Source: Pichia kudriavzevii (taxonomy: Eukaryota; Ascomycota; Pichiomycetes; Pichiales; Pichiaceae). Taken from it: DNA of 64,000 nucleotides. A model generated the notes under the pieces. It was not told where the DNA came from, did not search any database, and was given only the letters and a program-made list of their open reading frames with translations. Positions 36,245 through 45,155 of this stretch are shown here, piece by piece. Position 1 is the stretch's first letter. The number at the start of each line of letters is the position of its first letter. The stretch lies in contig NC_042506.1 in the NCBI RefSeq assembly GCF_003054445.1, positions 875,501 to 939,500 of the forward strand. The letters are read 5' to 3'. Position numbers and translations under genes: made by a program.

Positions 36245-37948
36245 ATGCCGTACGGCCGTCGTCGAAACAATACAAACACAGACGAAGGTGGAGTCAAGGG
36301 CCCGTCTAGTGCGTTAACGTCTTTCCTTAGAGAACAGGGAATCAGCGCAGAACAAATTAGACTTCGATATGAACAATCCAAGAGACAAAAGGAGCCGGGT
36401 GGCACTACTGAAGTTGAAAGTGGCGTGGAGATTCCTGTCGAAGAGGTTACAAATAGGGATTTGGAGATCAAGATCAATACAGGATTGGATTCCGATGAGG
36501 AGGAAGTCGATTATGAAAAGCCTCTGAGTAAAAGACAGAGGTTGGAGCAAACGGTCAACGTCAGCTCTGGAACCGATTTGTACTGTATGGAATGTGACCA
36601 AGACTTTACGATATCGGTCTACTCGAAAAAAATGGAGAGAGACGGTAAGATTGGATACTTATGTCCATCTTGCTCGAAAATCCAGATAAGAAGGGAACGG
36701 TTGGCCAAAAGGCATGAAATTGAAGCTAGAAGACGTCGTAAGAAAATAGCGGCTGCACTACTAGACAAAAAACAGTTCAAACTACCTAGCTTGCAGGATT
36801 TTTGTATTAATGTGATAACTGAGAACATCAACAGTGTAGAAGCATTAGGAGAAATAGGTACTCATAATAAAATGAAAATATGCCGTATTTTGGCAAAGAA
36901 TAGGTCTCTTAACAATAAAACAATCACATTGTTTCTTGATGGAAATACAAAGAAATTGGAATTTTGGGACTGTTCCAAGATCGACAAAAATTCACTTGAT
37001 AAAATTGCCGTTTATTGTCCTAATTTAGAATCACTGACATTGAACATGTGTGGACAGTTGCATAATGATAACTTGCAATATTTTGGCTCCAAGTTGAATA
37101 ACCTGAAATCCTTCCATCTTAATGGGCCTTTTTTAATCAATGATAATGCTTGGCAGAGCTTCTTTGAAAGTAAAGTAGGAAAAAATTTGAAACAATTTAC
37201 CCTGATCAACACACACAGGTTCTCGAACGACTCCCTGGTTTGTCTTTTAGAGAATTGTGGAAATAATTTAGAATCCTTGACTTTATCAAGATTGGATTCA
37301 TTAGACTCCAAACCTGTTTTTGACTTACTGCCACATTTTCTTTCTAGTTTGAAACATTTGGAAATCTCTTACCCCCATTCTAAAAATCTCATTGATGACG
37401 ACCTAATAATCAATTTGTTGGCTGTGAATTGTGATAGTCTGGAATCTCTGAACCTCGACAGATGCTCTGACCTCACTGACCGATTTCTTACCGAAGGCTT
37501 AAAGCCATTCGGCTCTCATATTAGGAAACTCTCTCTCACAGATCTTGATCAAATTGACGACGCCGGGGTAGGTGTGTTGTTTGATGACTGGAAAATAAAC
37601 GGCGGCTTAACGGACATAAATCTCGAGAGATGTACTCTTTTGACTGATGATTCTATTTACAAGATGCTAAGTCATTCAAGCGAAACCCTTGTACGATTGA
37701 AACTGAATAGTGTCAAATTAATATCAAAATCACTATTCTCAAAATTATCAAGAAACACCACTTTCCCCTTGCTAACATTTCTTGACCTGGGATTTGTTCG
37801 CAGTGTGGATGATTCGGTATTGGCTATACTATCAAGAATCTGCCCTAAACTTGAAATACTGGAAGTATATGGCAACAACAGATGCACAGAACGGGCTTTG
37901 ATACGGGAAAACTTAACAGTCATTGGAAGACAAACTGATAGTATATAA
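36245..37948 (+). CDS. RAD7: RAD7, nucleotide excision repair damage-recognition protein
   Basis: This 567-residue protein (S. cerevisiae 565) starts with the conserved block VKGPSSALTSFLREQGIS and ends with the highly conserved VIGRQTDSI. Leucine-rich repeats cover about 210-560. Rad7 works with Rad16 in the global-genome repair complex and as a Cul3-type E3 with Elc1. A C4 zinc-ribbon-like motif lies at C114, C117, C140 and C143 (LYCMECDQDF...YLCPSC); fission yeast Rhp7 has such a motif, whereas from memory S. cerevisiae Rad7 lacks it. RAD23, a partner in the same pathway, lies 2.3 kb downstream. Confidence 0.95.
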   Translation: MPYGRRRNNTNTDEGGVKGPSSALTSFLREQGISAEQIRLRYEQSKRQKEPGGTTEVESGVEIPVEEVTNRDLEIKINTGLDSDEEEVDYEKPLSKRQRLEQTVNVSSGTDLYCMECDQDFTISVYSKKMERDGKIGYLCPSCSKIQIRRERLAKRHEIEARRRRKKIAAALLDKKQFKLPSLQDFCINVITENINSVEALGEIGTHNKMKICRILAKNRSLNNKTITLFLDGNTKKLEFWDCSKIDKNSLDKIAVYCPNLESLTLNMCGQLHNDNLQYFGSKLNNLKSFHLNGPFLINDNAWQSFFESKVGKNLKQFTLINTHRFSNDSLVCLLENCGNNLESLTLSRLDSLDSKPVFDLLPHFLSSLKHLEISYPHSKNLIDDDLIINLLAVNCDSLESLNLDRCSDLTDRFLTEGLKPFGSHIRKLSLTDLDQIDDAGVGVLFDDWKINGGLTDINLERCTLLTDDSIYKMLSHSSETLVRLKLNSVKLISKSLFSKLSRNTTFPLLTFLDLGFVRSVDDSVLAILSRICPKLEILEVYGNNRCTERALIRENLTVIGRQTDSI

Positions 37949-38018
37949 AAAGATGTGATTCTTTTTTTATTTTTACATTTGTCCTTCTATATGTATACAT
38001 CTTGCATCATTTATAAAA

Positions 38019-39992
38019 TTACAGAGATTCATGAATATGTTTTACATTCAAACCCGCCTTTTCCACATTCCTGAAACGTGGCAGCGGGTAAGGGTCGTTT
38101 TCTGATTTGGTAACCTCAGTCAGTAATATAGAGTTTATTATCTGAGGTCTTCCTTCTGAGGTTGCGGCAGGATGGCCGTTCTCCCTGAGTAATCGTTTAT
38201 CAATTATTTCAGAATCAGAACCACCAGCTAATCTGGTTTTCAAGTACGTCTTCATATGTGTAGACGACTGAAAGTCTGTTTCAATAATATTTTTGTACAA
38301 ATCTCGATCAAACTGCTTAAGTTCAGACGCAGACAGGTTTTTCAGCATAAAAGCAGTATATTCTGTTAATAGCAAATTAATGGCTGATATACTCAAAGTG
38401 GAATATGACCGAACTTGTTGTATGATGTGAGTCAGATTCTTTTTGTTTCTCTGCGATAGCTCGAACTTGAATGCCATAAACCAATATGGTTTACTGCTTT
38501 TCACAGCCTCCGTGTTCAAAAATGACATAAAGGTGTCTCTTGTACGTCGGATATCTTTGTCGACAAACCACATGTATTTACATGCATTGACAATTAATTG
38601 TCCAGCCGTCCAAAAATTGATCAAACCTTTAAGGTGTCGAATCTCTGGCGAGTTTATCTCCAGGTTGTTTTTGGCCGAATTGTGGGTAGGTTTTCTCTTT
38701 TTGTCTAAATGGTTATCAGAACCATATTCCTTGTTGAATAGATGAGCACATTTTATTAAATCGTCGATAAGCGTCCTCTGATTCTCCTTGGACTCATGGT
38801 TTATCAGGAACTCTAGATAATGATCTATTAGTTCGGAATCGTTTGGCAATTTTTCGATGGTTGAAACATAAATACTTTTGCAGCTCTCAATATTCTTCTC
38901 CTTTAATTCCATATACCTGATATACATGTACCGGATATCCTTTGAATCCAACGGTACAAAATGATCACAGGCTTTATTGAAATTTGCTATTATGTGGTTT
39001 CTCTGGCCGTTATTCTGAATGAGATATCTGTTATAGCGAATCCATATATCACTGGTCAAACACGTTGGAATCAACGCCCGTTCATATAACGATATTAGCT
39101 CCTTTTCGTTAGAATTTGGCATCTTGCTATGGTATGCTTCCTCATAATCTAAATATTTGTTCCAATTAACAAGTTCTTCATTTGTAACCATACTCAATGT
39201 AAATGACGTTCTAACTATACTCTCAAATTTCCATTTCTCCTGAGATCTGATCTGCACCTCCTTAAGCAGGTCTCCAAAATAATCCTTTACTAAATCTTGC
39301 GAGTTCATTTCTATGTAGTCATCGTAGTTGCTTATCACATCTTTCGTCTTCTTTCCTTCGATATATAATATTAATTCTTCCTTACTTACTAAATCCAGAA
39401 CTGCGAAATATTGTGACAATTTTTGAAACTCTTCATTATATTTGGCATACTGGTGCAATGGAATTTTTATCACTTTAGTTAATACCTTGACATACTCAAT
39501 CGAATTTTGACCAAATCTAGATTTTGCCCACTTGAGATAGATATCCCAAAAATCGTGAGCTAAAAAATGAAACCCTACTTTATCTTCAGCGTGTTCAAGA
39601 AGCTTTTGGATTTCGTCATCAGACTTGACTCTGTTGGTGAGCAAGTTAACCAAATAATCCACCCAAAGTTCAAGTGAATGCGGGAAAACAACAGTTGCTC
39701 GTTTCAAAATCTCGATTGAAGGCAGCACACCTTCTAGTAGTTTAACTATCTTTGTGTATCTAGTCCAATATTTGGCGTAATAGGGGTACTTGGTGAGTAA
39801 TCTATCAAAATCGGAATACATCAACAACCTCAGCTCTTTTCTAGACCTCAATAAATCAGCATGTTCGTTAGCTAACTTTTCATGATGCATAATCAATTCA
39901 TTCCAAAAGATATCACTGAAAGGGTCGTCCTCCAACTTTCCCAGCAATTTCTCCCATTGAGGAAAATTGTGTAGTAACGAGTTGTCAGACAT
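38019..39992 (-). CDS. PRP39: PRP39, U1 snRNP HAT-repeat protein
   Basis: This 657-residue protein is built of half-a-TPR (HAT) repeats, recognisable as repeated W...Y/A...E patterns (for example FPQWEKLLGKLEDDP, DIFWNELIMHHEKL, YYAKYWTRYTKI, SLELWVDYLVNLL). Prp39 (629 residues in S. cerevisiae) is a core component of the yeast U1 snRNP and needed for commitment complex formation at the 5' splice site. Its relative Prp42 is the alternative; the N-terminal blocks fit Prp39 better. The open frame starts at a TTG at 40001, so the ATG three codons in (39992) is used. It is convergent with RAD7 (70 bp apart) and divergent from RAD23. Confidence 0.87.
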   Translation of the reverse strand: MSDNSLLHNFPQWEKLLGKLEDDPFSDIFWNELIMHHEKLANEHADLLRSRKELRLLMYSDFDRLLTKYPYYAKYWTRYTKIVKLLEGVLPSIEILKRATVVFPHSLELWVDYLVNLLTNRVKSDDEIQKLLEHAEDKVGFHFLAHDFWDIYLKWAKSRFGQNSIEYVKVLTKVIKIPLHQYAKYNEEFQKLSQYFAVLDLVSKEELILYIEGKKTKDVISNYDDYIEMNSQDLVKDYFGDLLKEVQIRSQEKWKFESIVRTSFTLSMVTNEELVNWNKYLDYEEAYHSKMPNSNEKELISLYERALIPTCLTSDIWIRYNRYLIQNNGQRNHIIANFNKACDHFVPLDSKDIRYMYIRYMELKEKNIESCKSIYVSTIEKLPNDSELIDHYLEFLINHESKENQRTLIDDLIKCAHLFNKEYGSDNHLDKKRKPTHNSAKNNLEINSPEIRHLKGLINFWTAGQLIVNACKYMWFVDKDIRRTRDTFMSFLNTEAVKSSKPYWFMAFKFELSQRNKKNLTHIIQQVRSYSTLSISAINLLLTEYTAFMLKNLSASELKQFDRDLYKNIIETDFQSSTHMKTYLKTRLAGGSDSEIIDKRLLRENGHPAATSEGRPQIINSILLTEVTKSENDPYPLPRFRNVEKAGLNVKHIHESL

Positions 39993-40170
39993 GACGGACA
40001 ATTCAATTAAGCCTGGAAGACGCTATCAAGTTACGGCTAATCGACAGGAGAGTTAGCCCACCGACAGCTGAAACGAAGAAAAAAAAAACTCTAATGTGAA
40101 CCACAAAATTCATGTTCTCATTCTTGTTTTTCAGGTGAGAAATATCTAAAATTTCAAGAATTTGGTGTGT

Positions 40171-40179
40171 GGTGGCAAA
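40171..40179 (+). promoter_or_regulatory. PACE element (Rpn4 site) before RAD23
   Basis: GGTGGCAAA, the exact proteasome-associated control element, lies 88 bp upstream of the RAD23 ATG. In S. cerevisiae Rpn4 binds this sequence upstream of proteasome genes, and RAD23 is among the PACE-bearing genes. It is also upstream of divergent PRP39. Confidence 0.75.
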
Positions 40180-40266
40180 TTGAAACGGCTCTATCTTTTT
40201 CTTCACGAGCTAGAGGTTTGAATTTGGGGAATCGGGGCTTTCTTTGGACAGGCAGAAAGACGAACA

Positions 40267-41343
40267 ATGCAAATTATTTTAAAGGACTTTAAGAAGGAGA
40301 AAATCCCTGTTGAAATTGAAGCTTCTGACAGCGTCTTGTCTGGTAAAGAAAAGTTAGCTTCAATCAAAAACTGTGACGTTGATCAAATAAAGTTTGTCTA
40401 CTCAGGTAAAATTTTACAAAATGACAAAACTTTCGAATCATTCAAAGTGAAAGAAGGTGACCAGATCATCTTCATGATTTCAAAGGCTAAGAAGGTGGAC
40501 CAGCCGGCCACTACTACTTCAGAAACTGCAGCTCCAACAACGTCAAATGAAAATACTCCAGCTGTAGACTCTGCAGCTTCAACACCAACCCCTGCAAATC
40601 CATCTGCTGAGGAAGTGTCTGAATTCACGGCATCGACATTCGCACAAGGCTCGGTAAGAGAAACTGCGGTACAGAATATCATGGCAATGGGATTCGAAAG
40701 ACCGCAAGTTGAAAGAGCTTTGCGTGCAGCGTTTAACAACCCTGATAGAGCAGTCGAATATTTATTGTCAGGTATTCCGCTTCCAGCAGAACCGGAGGAA
40801 TCTTCTGCCCCAGCTGCTGGACCTGTCAACTCTCCAACATCCGAAACGACCGCTGCTACTGAATCAACAGCCACACAAAATCCAGGAGAAAATCTCTTTG
40901 AACAGGCTGCTGCTGCGAATGCCGGAGGTGAAGAAGAAGCTAGTGGTGACATGATGAGTCAAGTCAGAGAAATCCTCCAAACACAACCAGAAATGGCCGA
41001 AGTTGTTTTGCAGCAACTAGCAGCATCCAATCCACAATTAGCTGAATTTATACAATCCAACCCAGAGGCATTCCTGAGATACATTACTGAGGGTGATCAG
41101 ACTGCTTTGGCTACTGCTCTGGGTGTCCCATCTGAATACATTGACGCTGAACAGGGCGGTTTAGAAGGTGAAGGTGAAGGTGGAGAAGGTTACCAAATTC
41201 AAATCACTCAAGAGGAGAGTGAAGCCATCGATAGGTTATGTGAATTGGGATTTGACAAGAACTTGGTCATTCAAGTGTACTTTGCTTGCGACAAGAATGA
41301 AGAAATGGCAGCAAATTTACTATTCACTGATCATGCGGACTAA
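40267..41343 (+). CDS. RAD23: RAD23, UBL-UBA repair and proteasome shuttle
   Basis: This 358-residue protein has the complete Rad23 order: a ubiquitin-like domain (1-75, [20 protein letters not shown]), an Ala/Thr/Pro linker, UBA1 (about 130-172, [20 protein letters not shown]), an XPC/Rad4-binding domain (about 205-275, [20 protein letters not shown]), a Gly/Glu linker and UBA2 (about 318-356, [18 protein letters not shown]). Rad23 stabilises Rad4 at DNA lesions and delivers ubiquitinated proteins to the proteasome. It is followed by convergent UTR4, the same neighbour and orientation as S. cerevisiae YEL037C-YEL038W. A perfect PACE precedes it. Confidence 0.97.
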   Translation: MQIILKDFKKEKIPVEIEASDSVLSGKEKLASIKNCDVDQIKFVYSGKILQNDKTFESFKVKEGDQIIFMISKAKKVDQPATTTSETAAPTTSNENTPAVDSAASTPTPANPSAEEVSEFTASTFAQGSVRETAVQNIMAMGFERPQVERALRAAFNNPDRAVEYLLSGIPLPAEPEESSAPAAGPVNSPTSETTAATESTATQNPGENLFEQAAAANAGGEEEASGDMMSQVREILQTQPEMAEVVLQQLAASNPQLAEFIQSNPEAFLRYITEGDQTALATALGVPSEYIDAEQGGLEGEGEGGEGYQIQITQEESEAIDRLCELGFDKNLVIQVYFACDKNEEMAANLLFTDHAD

Positions 41344-41504
41344 ACGCTAGATTTACAAGATCATGAATATACAAAGTCTACTTGACGGTGCTTTCCAATG
41401 TTTTTGTCTGCAACAAAATCATCCATAACAATGTTACCTTTACTATTTGTATTTTATAATTGAAATATCTATCACTCTTTCGAAAAAAAAGCAAATATTA
41501 TTAA

Positions 41505-42272
41505 TCATCCAAACAGAGCTTGAAAATTGGTAATCACTGGACATATATCCCTATCGTCGGACGACAAGGGATAGTTTCCTGGTTTTTCGATTATGAAACT
41601 AGTCAGTCCGGCAGATAGTGCTGCTCTTACCTCAAGAGGGTTGTCACTCAAAAACAAGCATAACTTTTTACCCTCGGTATCATTAACATCAACACCAATC
41701 TTCTCCAATATTTTCTCGTAGCTCTTGACATCTGTCTTGTTTCCTATGTTGACCGTGTCGAAATAATCAGTAATTAGATTGTTCATATCGGACCACTCAA
41801 CAGAACCATTACTATGGACCGTTTTGACATTACCAAATAGAAGTTTCTGAGCTTTCACACTTCCACTACTATATATATACAGCCCATCACAAAGTCCAGA
41901 CCAAAGCTTCATGGCCTCGACTGCATCCTCAAACAATGGAGCCATGATGGACCCTGTTGTATATCCGTTTTCCCATATAAAGCCCTGTAGTTGTTTCAAT
42001 GTCGAATCTTTGATATCCTTGTCCACCAAATCATTGATGTATCTCAGAAGAGACTCTTTCCGTTGGTAGGTTTCTGAGGGGAACTGTGTCAATATCCTTT
42101 CAATCACATCGTTTGACTTCTTAGTTGGATCTAATGGGAATTTGTACTGGTCAAGAACAGAAGGTAATTCCTTCAGAAAATATGGGAAAAGTTCATCCTT
42201 TACAAAAGAAATTGGACATAATGTACCTTCAATGTCCAGAATGACATTCCTGTATCTCGTCGTCTGTTCCAT
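41505..42272 (-). CDS. UTR4: UTR4, enolase-phosphatase E1 (methionine salvage)
   Basis: This 255-residue HAD-superfamily enzyme carries motif I DIEGTLCPIS (nucleophile Asp13 and Glu15, the DxEGT form typical of enolase-phosphatase), motif II in YIYSSGSVKAQ and motif III-IV in LCLFLSDNPLEVRAA. It converts 2,3-diketo-5-methylthiopentyl-1-phosphate to the acireductone in the methylthioadenosine recycling pathway. S. cerevisiae Utr4 has 227 residues. The frame opens at a TTG at 42359; the first ATG at 42272 gives the normal N-terminus close to motif I. Confidence 0.95.
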   Translation of the reverse strand: MEQTTRYRNVILDIEGTLCPISFVKDELFPYFLKELPSVLDQYKFPLDPTKKSNDVIERILTQFPSETYQRKESLLRYINDLVDKDIKDSTLKQLQGFIWENGYTTGSIMAPLFEDAVEAMKLWSGLCDGLYIYSSGSVKAQKLLFGNVKTVHSNGSVEWSDMNNLITDYFDTVNIGNKTDVKSYEKILEKIGVDVNDTEGKKLCLFLSDNPLEVRAALSAGLTSFIIEKPGNYPLSSDDRDICPVITNFQALFG

Positions 42273-42460
42273 GGGTTGGCTTGATACTTTGACAAAAGGT
42301 TTCCTCCTGGTGGTTCGGATATATCTTCGCAGTCTAAGTATGCACACAAATTTGATCAATCTTCAAAAATTCCAGCGCTTTTATGAAACCTCCATGATCC
42401 ATCTATTTGAGTAGATTTGTGTAATTTTAGTACAGCCCTACTTTGTCAAGCTCTAAGTAA

Positions 42461-43813
42461 ATGAATGAGGTTGAAGGTATACCCCCATCGGAACTAAAGA
42501 TAAAAAGTGGTTTAGAACCTCCTGATATCAAAATCCAGTCAGAACCAAGTGCTATAATCTATGAAGATCTTATACCAGAGAATCTCGAAAAGCATCCAAC
42601 ATCCGACTGCAACAGATGCAAGAAGAAGTTTGCACAACTAGGGCCAAAACCTTTTAAAATGTGTGAGCATTGTCGAATAGCTCAAAGACAGAGGACGAAA
42701 AGGTGGCAAAAGAAAACAAAGGAGAAAGAGGGTGTCTGCAAGAGGTGTGGGACCGAGCTACCTATGGATAATCCAAACAATTACGTCCTTTGTGGAAACT
42801 GTCGGAAAATCTCTAACAAAAATAAATCTGAGAGATATCTCAAGGGAAAATGCATACATTGTGGGAATCCAAACATGGGTGATAGTGGATACAAAGTATG
42901 TCAAACGTGTAGGGAAAAGGATAGAATTAGAAGGCTAAACCTATCAAACGAAGGTCTTTGTAATAGATGTTCCAAGGAATTGCCAAAGGACGAAAGCACT
43001 CACCGTGTATGTTTGAAATGCCGAATAAAGAAGAGGATGAACTCAGGCCACGCACATTATAATCCAAAGTCCATTCGATCTACGGATTCAAATAAATTGC
43101 CTTCCCAGTTGACCACGCAAGGAGATACCACCTTGTACACTGAAATCGGGGACCTATATACAGCTAAATGTGATTCTGATGCCCGAAATAATCAAACAGC
43201 AGGGAAAAGACAGTTTGATGCGGATCAGCTCAGTTCGAAAAGACAAAAAATGGAGCCTACCCATCCACTTGGTACTTCTTCACAGATGAAAGAGCAAACT
43301 AAAAGCTGTGAGGTTGATATTTCTGTTTACGAAAAGGAGCTTACAGAGAAATTATTGTCAGAAACTTTTATGCAGCAAGACCACTCCGAGCTCAATCAGC
43401 AATTGAAGCAACTTACACGGTATACATCACATTCACAGCAGGATAACGGCACACTTGCAGAAGATGACTCTAAGTTTGACGATCAATCAGTTCTTGTTGA
43501 TTTGAATGGATTAGGTGATTTAGATATAGATTACCATATGGATGTGAGTGATACCATCGGGGGTCATCATAATACAAACGATTGTAATGTTAATGCCGAT
43601 CATGACGAAGAAGAAGATAATGACGACAATGGCGACGAAGAGGATGACGATGATTATGATGAAAACGAAAAAATGCTTAGGCATGTCCGAGAGGTTCAAG
43701 CGGGGCTGTTGTCCAATACATCAGAGCCTAGCGATGCTGAAATTGCTGCTGCTGTTGAAGCGGTTGCGGTTGCAGCTGCCGTGGCACGTGGCAACAAACA
43801 AAAGGATTCTTGA
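42461..43813 (+). CDS. Unknown protein with four CxxC-CxxC zinc modules
   Basis: This 450-residue protein is not recognised by name. Four tandem modules fill residues 50-190: C50/C53-C68/C71, C93/C96-C111/C114, C131/C134-C147/C150 and C167/C170-C184/C187. The spacing is CxxC-x(12-14)-CxxCR, with 16-21 residues between modules. The second pair is followed by R and basic residues in each (for example CRIAQRQRTKRWQ, CREKDRIRRLN). This suggests four small zinc-binding units, possibly DNA- or RNA-binding. Downstream come a bipartite-NLS-like KRQFDADQLSSKRQK, a disordered region, a strongly acidic tract (about 380-405) that could activate transcription, and an Ala-rich end. A regulatory nuclear role is inference. 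It shares a 188-bp divergent promoter with UTR4. Confidence 0.8.
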   Translation: MNEVEGIPPSELKIKSGLEPPDIKIQSEPSAIIYEDLIPENLEKHPTSDCNRCKKKFAQLGPKPFKMCEHCRIAQRQRTKRWQKKTKEKEGVCKRCGTELPMDNPNNYVLCGNCRKISNKNKSERYLKGKCIHCGNPNMGDSGYKVCQTCREKDRIRRLNLSNEGLCNRCSKELPKDESTHRVCLKCRIKKRMNSGHAHYNPKSIRSTDSNKLPSQLTTQGDTTLYTEIGDLYTAKCDSDARNNQTAGKRQFDADQLSSKRQKMEPTHPLGTSSQMKEQTKSCEVDISVYEKELTEKLLSETFMQQDHSELNQQLKQLTRYTSHSQQDNGTLAEDDSKFDDQSVLVDLNGLGDLDIDYHMDVSDTIGGHHNTNDCNVNADHDEEEDNDDNGDEEDDDDYDENEKMLRHVREVQAGLLSNTSEPSDAEIAAAVEAVAVAAAVARGNKQKDS

Positions 43814-45155
43814 ATTGACAATTTCAAATCAATGGAAATAACTATAAATAAAAAACATTAGTCGCCACAATCCCAACACTCATTATCAGCGTCAGTGGAC
43901 TTTTGAAATGATTGTTATGGGACTAAGGAGCACGAACCATCTTTAATAGCTTTATTCCCTCCGTTTTAAAAGGAGGCAGGTTCTTCAAAGTGAAAGGGTG
44001 TCTATTTTCTAGTTTGTCCCTCCATCCACATCAAATTGGTGGTATTCTTGGTGGTGATACCTGTTTCTGAGTCCCGAAAAAGAGGGAGCTTTTCAGAAGA
44101 CTATGTTCATTTTCCCCAAAAAACCTTTACTGCAACATGTAAACCGGAATTGCTACGCTGATTGAAACCTTAGAGTTTTTTATGTGTATATTACGAAAAA
44201 TCTCCTTTATAGAAACCAATCCTACAGTTTCTGTTGCTAGTAGTGCTTTATATTCAAGACATCACTTTTTTTTCTCCACATCTTGTGACTAGATCAAAGC
44301 GATGCTTTAGAGTCACGGTGGATGTTTACCATATTCTGGCAAGCTTAGCTTGTAATCTGTATAGTTGAGAATGTTGGTTCCCAGTGGGTCTGTCATTGTC
44401 TGTCCCTTGTTTGTTTCCCTCGCTCTAGTCGCCGTAAATACCATGTGTGTTTTACTTTTATTATCGTATTCATCTCCATCTCTTGCAGTCGGTCCAGACT
44501 ATACCTTCCCTCCTTCTTACTCTCCGTCTCTACGGCTTAAAATCCATTTTCATTAGTAATTATTCCTATCTCCTCGACCCACAACCTCCTCAGAAAGTGT
44601 GAAATTAGGAATGTCTTGCTAGAACACCGCCATTGCCAACGTTCCAAACAAAGGTAATCACCCCATCTATAGAGGACCGTGGGAACTGGTATATGTAGGG
44701 CAAGCAGCTTCTTGTGCTCTCTTTAATGCATGACACAATAACTTCTCTGCTGAACACCTACTAATCCTCGAGTAGTTGGCTTGTCTTTTCATAAACCCTT
44801 TGACTCCTCTGTTAGTGTCCCTCCAAACCCTCAGCTCTGTCTTCCTTCTCTGTGGAGCCCAATTGAAACGTCCATTTGGCTATGTTGCTCTAAGATAGAT
44901 GGACATTCTTTGCTGAGCCTTTGAAGTCTCGTTAAAAAGTGCCAAGCCTCTTTTTTATATTCTTCCCCCCTCGGAGAAAAATTTCGCATGATTTCTGTGT
45001 TTCTATTTCTTGCCCCAGGCGGATTTCCTGTCATTGGCGATTCATGGCGTGGTAAATTCACATTGGAAAGCATATTGGAAAGCATACAAAGTATCTCTCG
45101 GGGAATTCCTCTAACTTCTACCCTCCGGTTCGGACACACATTTTGAGCATCGGAA
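43814..45155. other. 1.3-kb intergenic region before AIM14, no gene recognised
   Basis: No convincing coding frame is present; short frames at 44365-44556 (+) and 44831-45277 (-) lack family resemblance and the second runs into AIM14. A direct repeat of ATTGGAAAGCAT lies near 45060-45085. The region is long for this genome and may hold an unrecognised non-coding RNA or an extended promoter. Confidence 0.4.
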
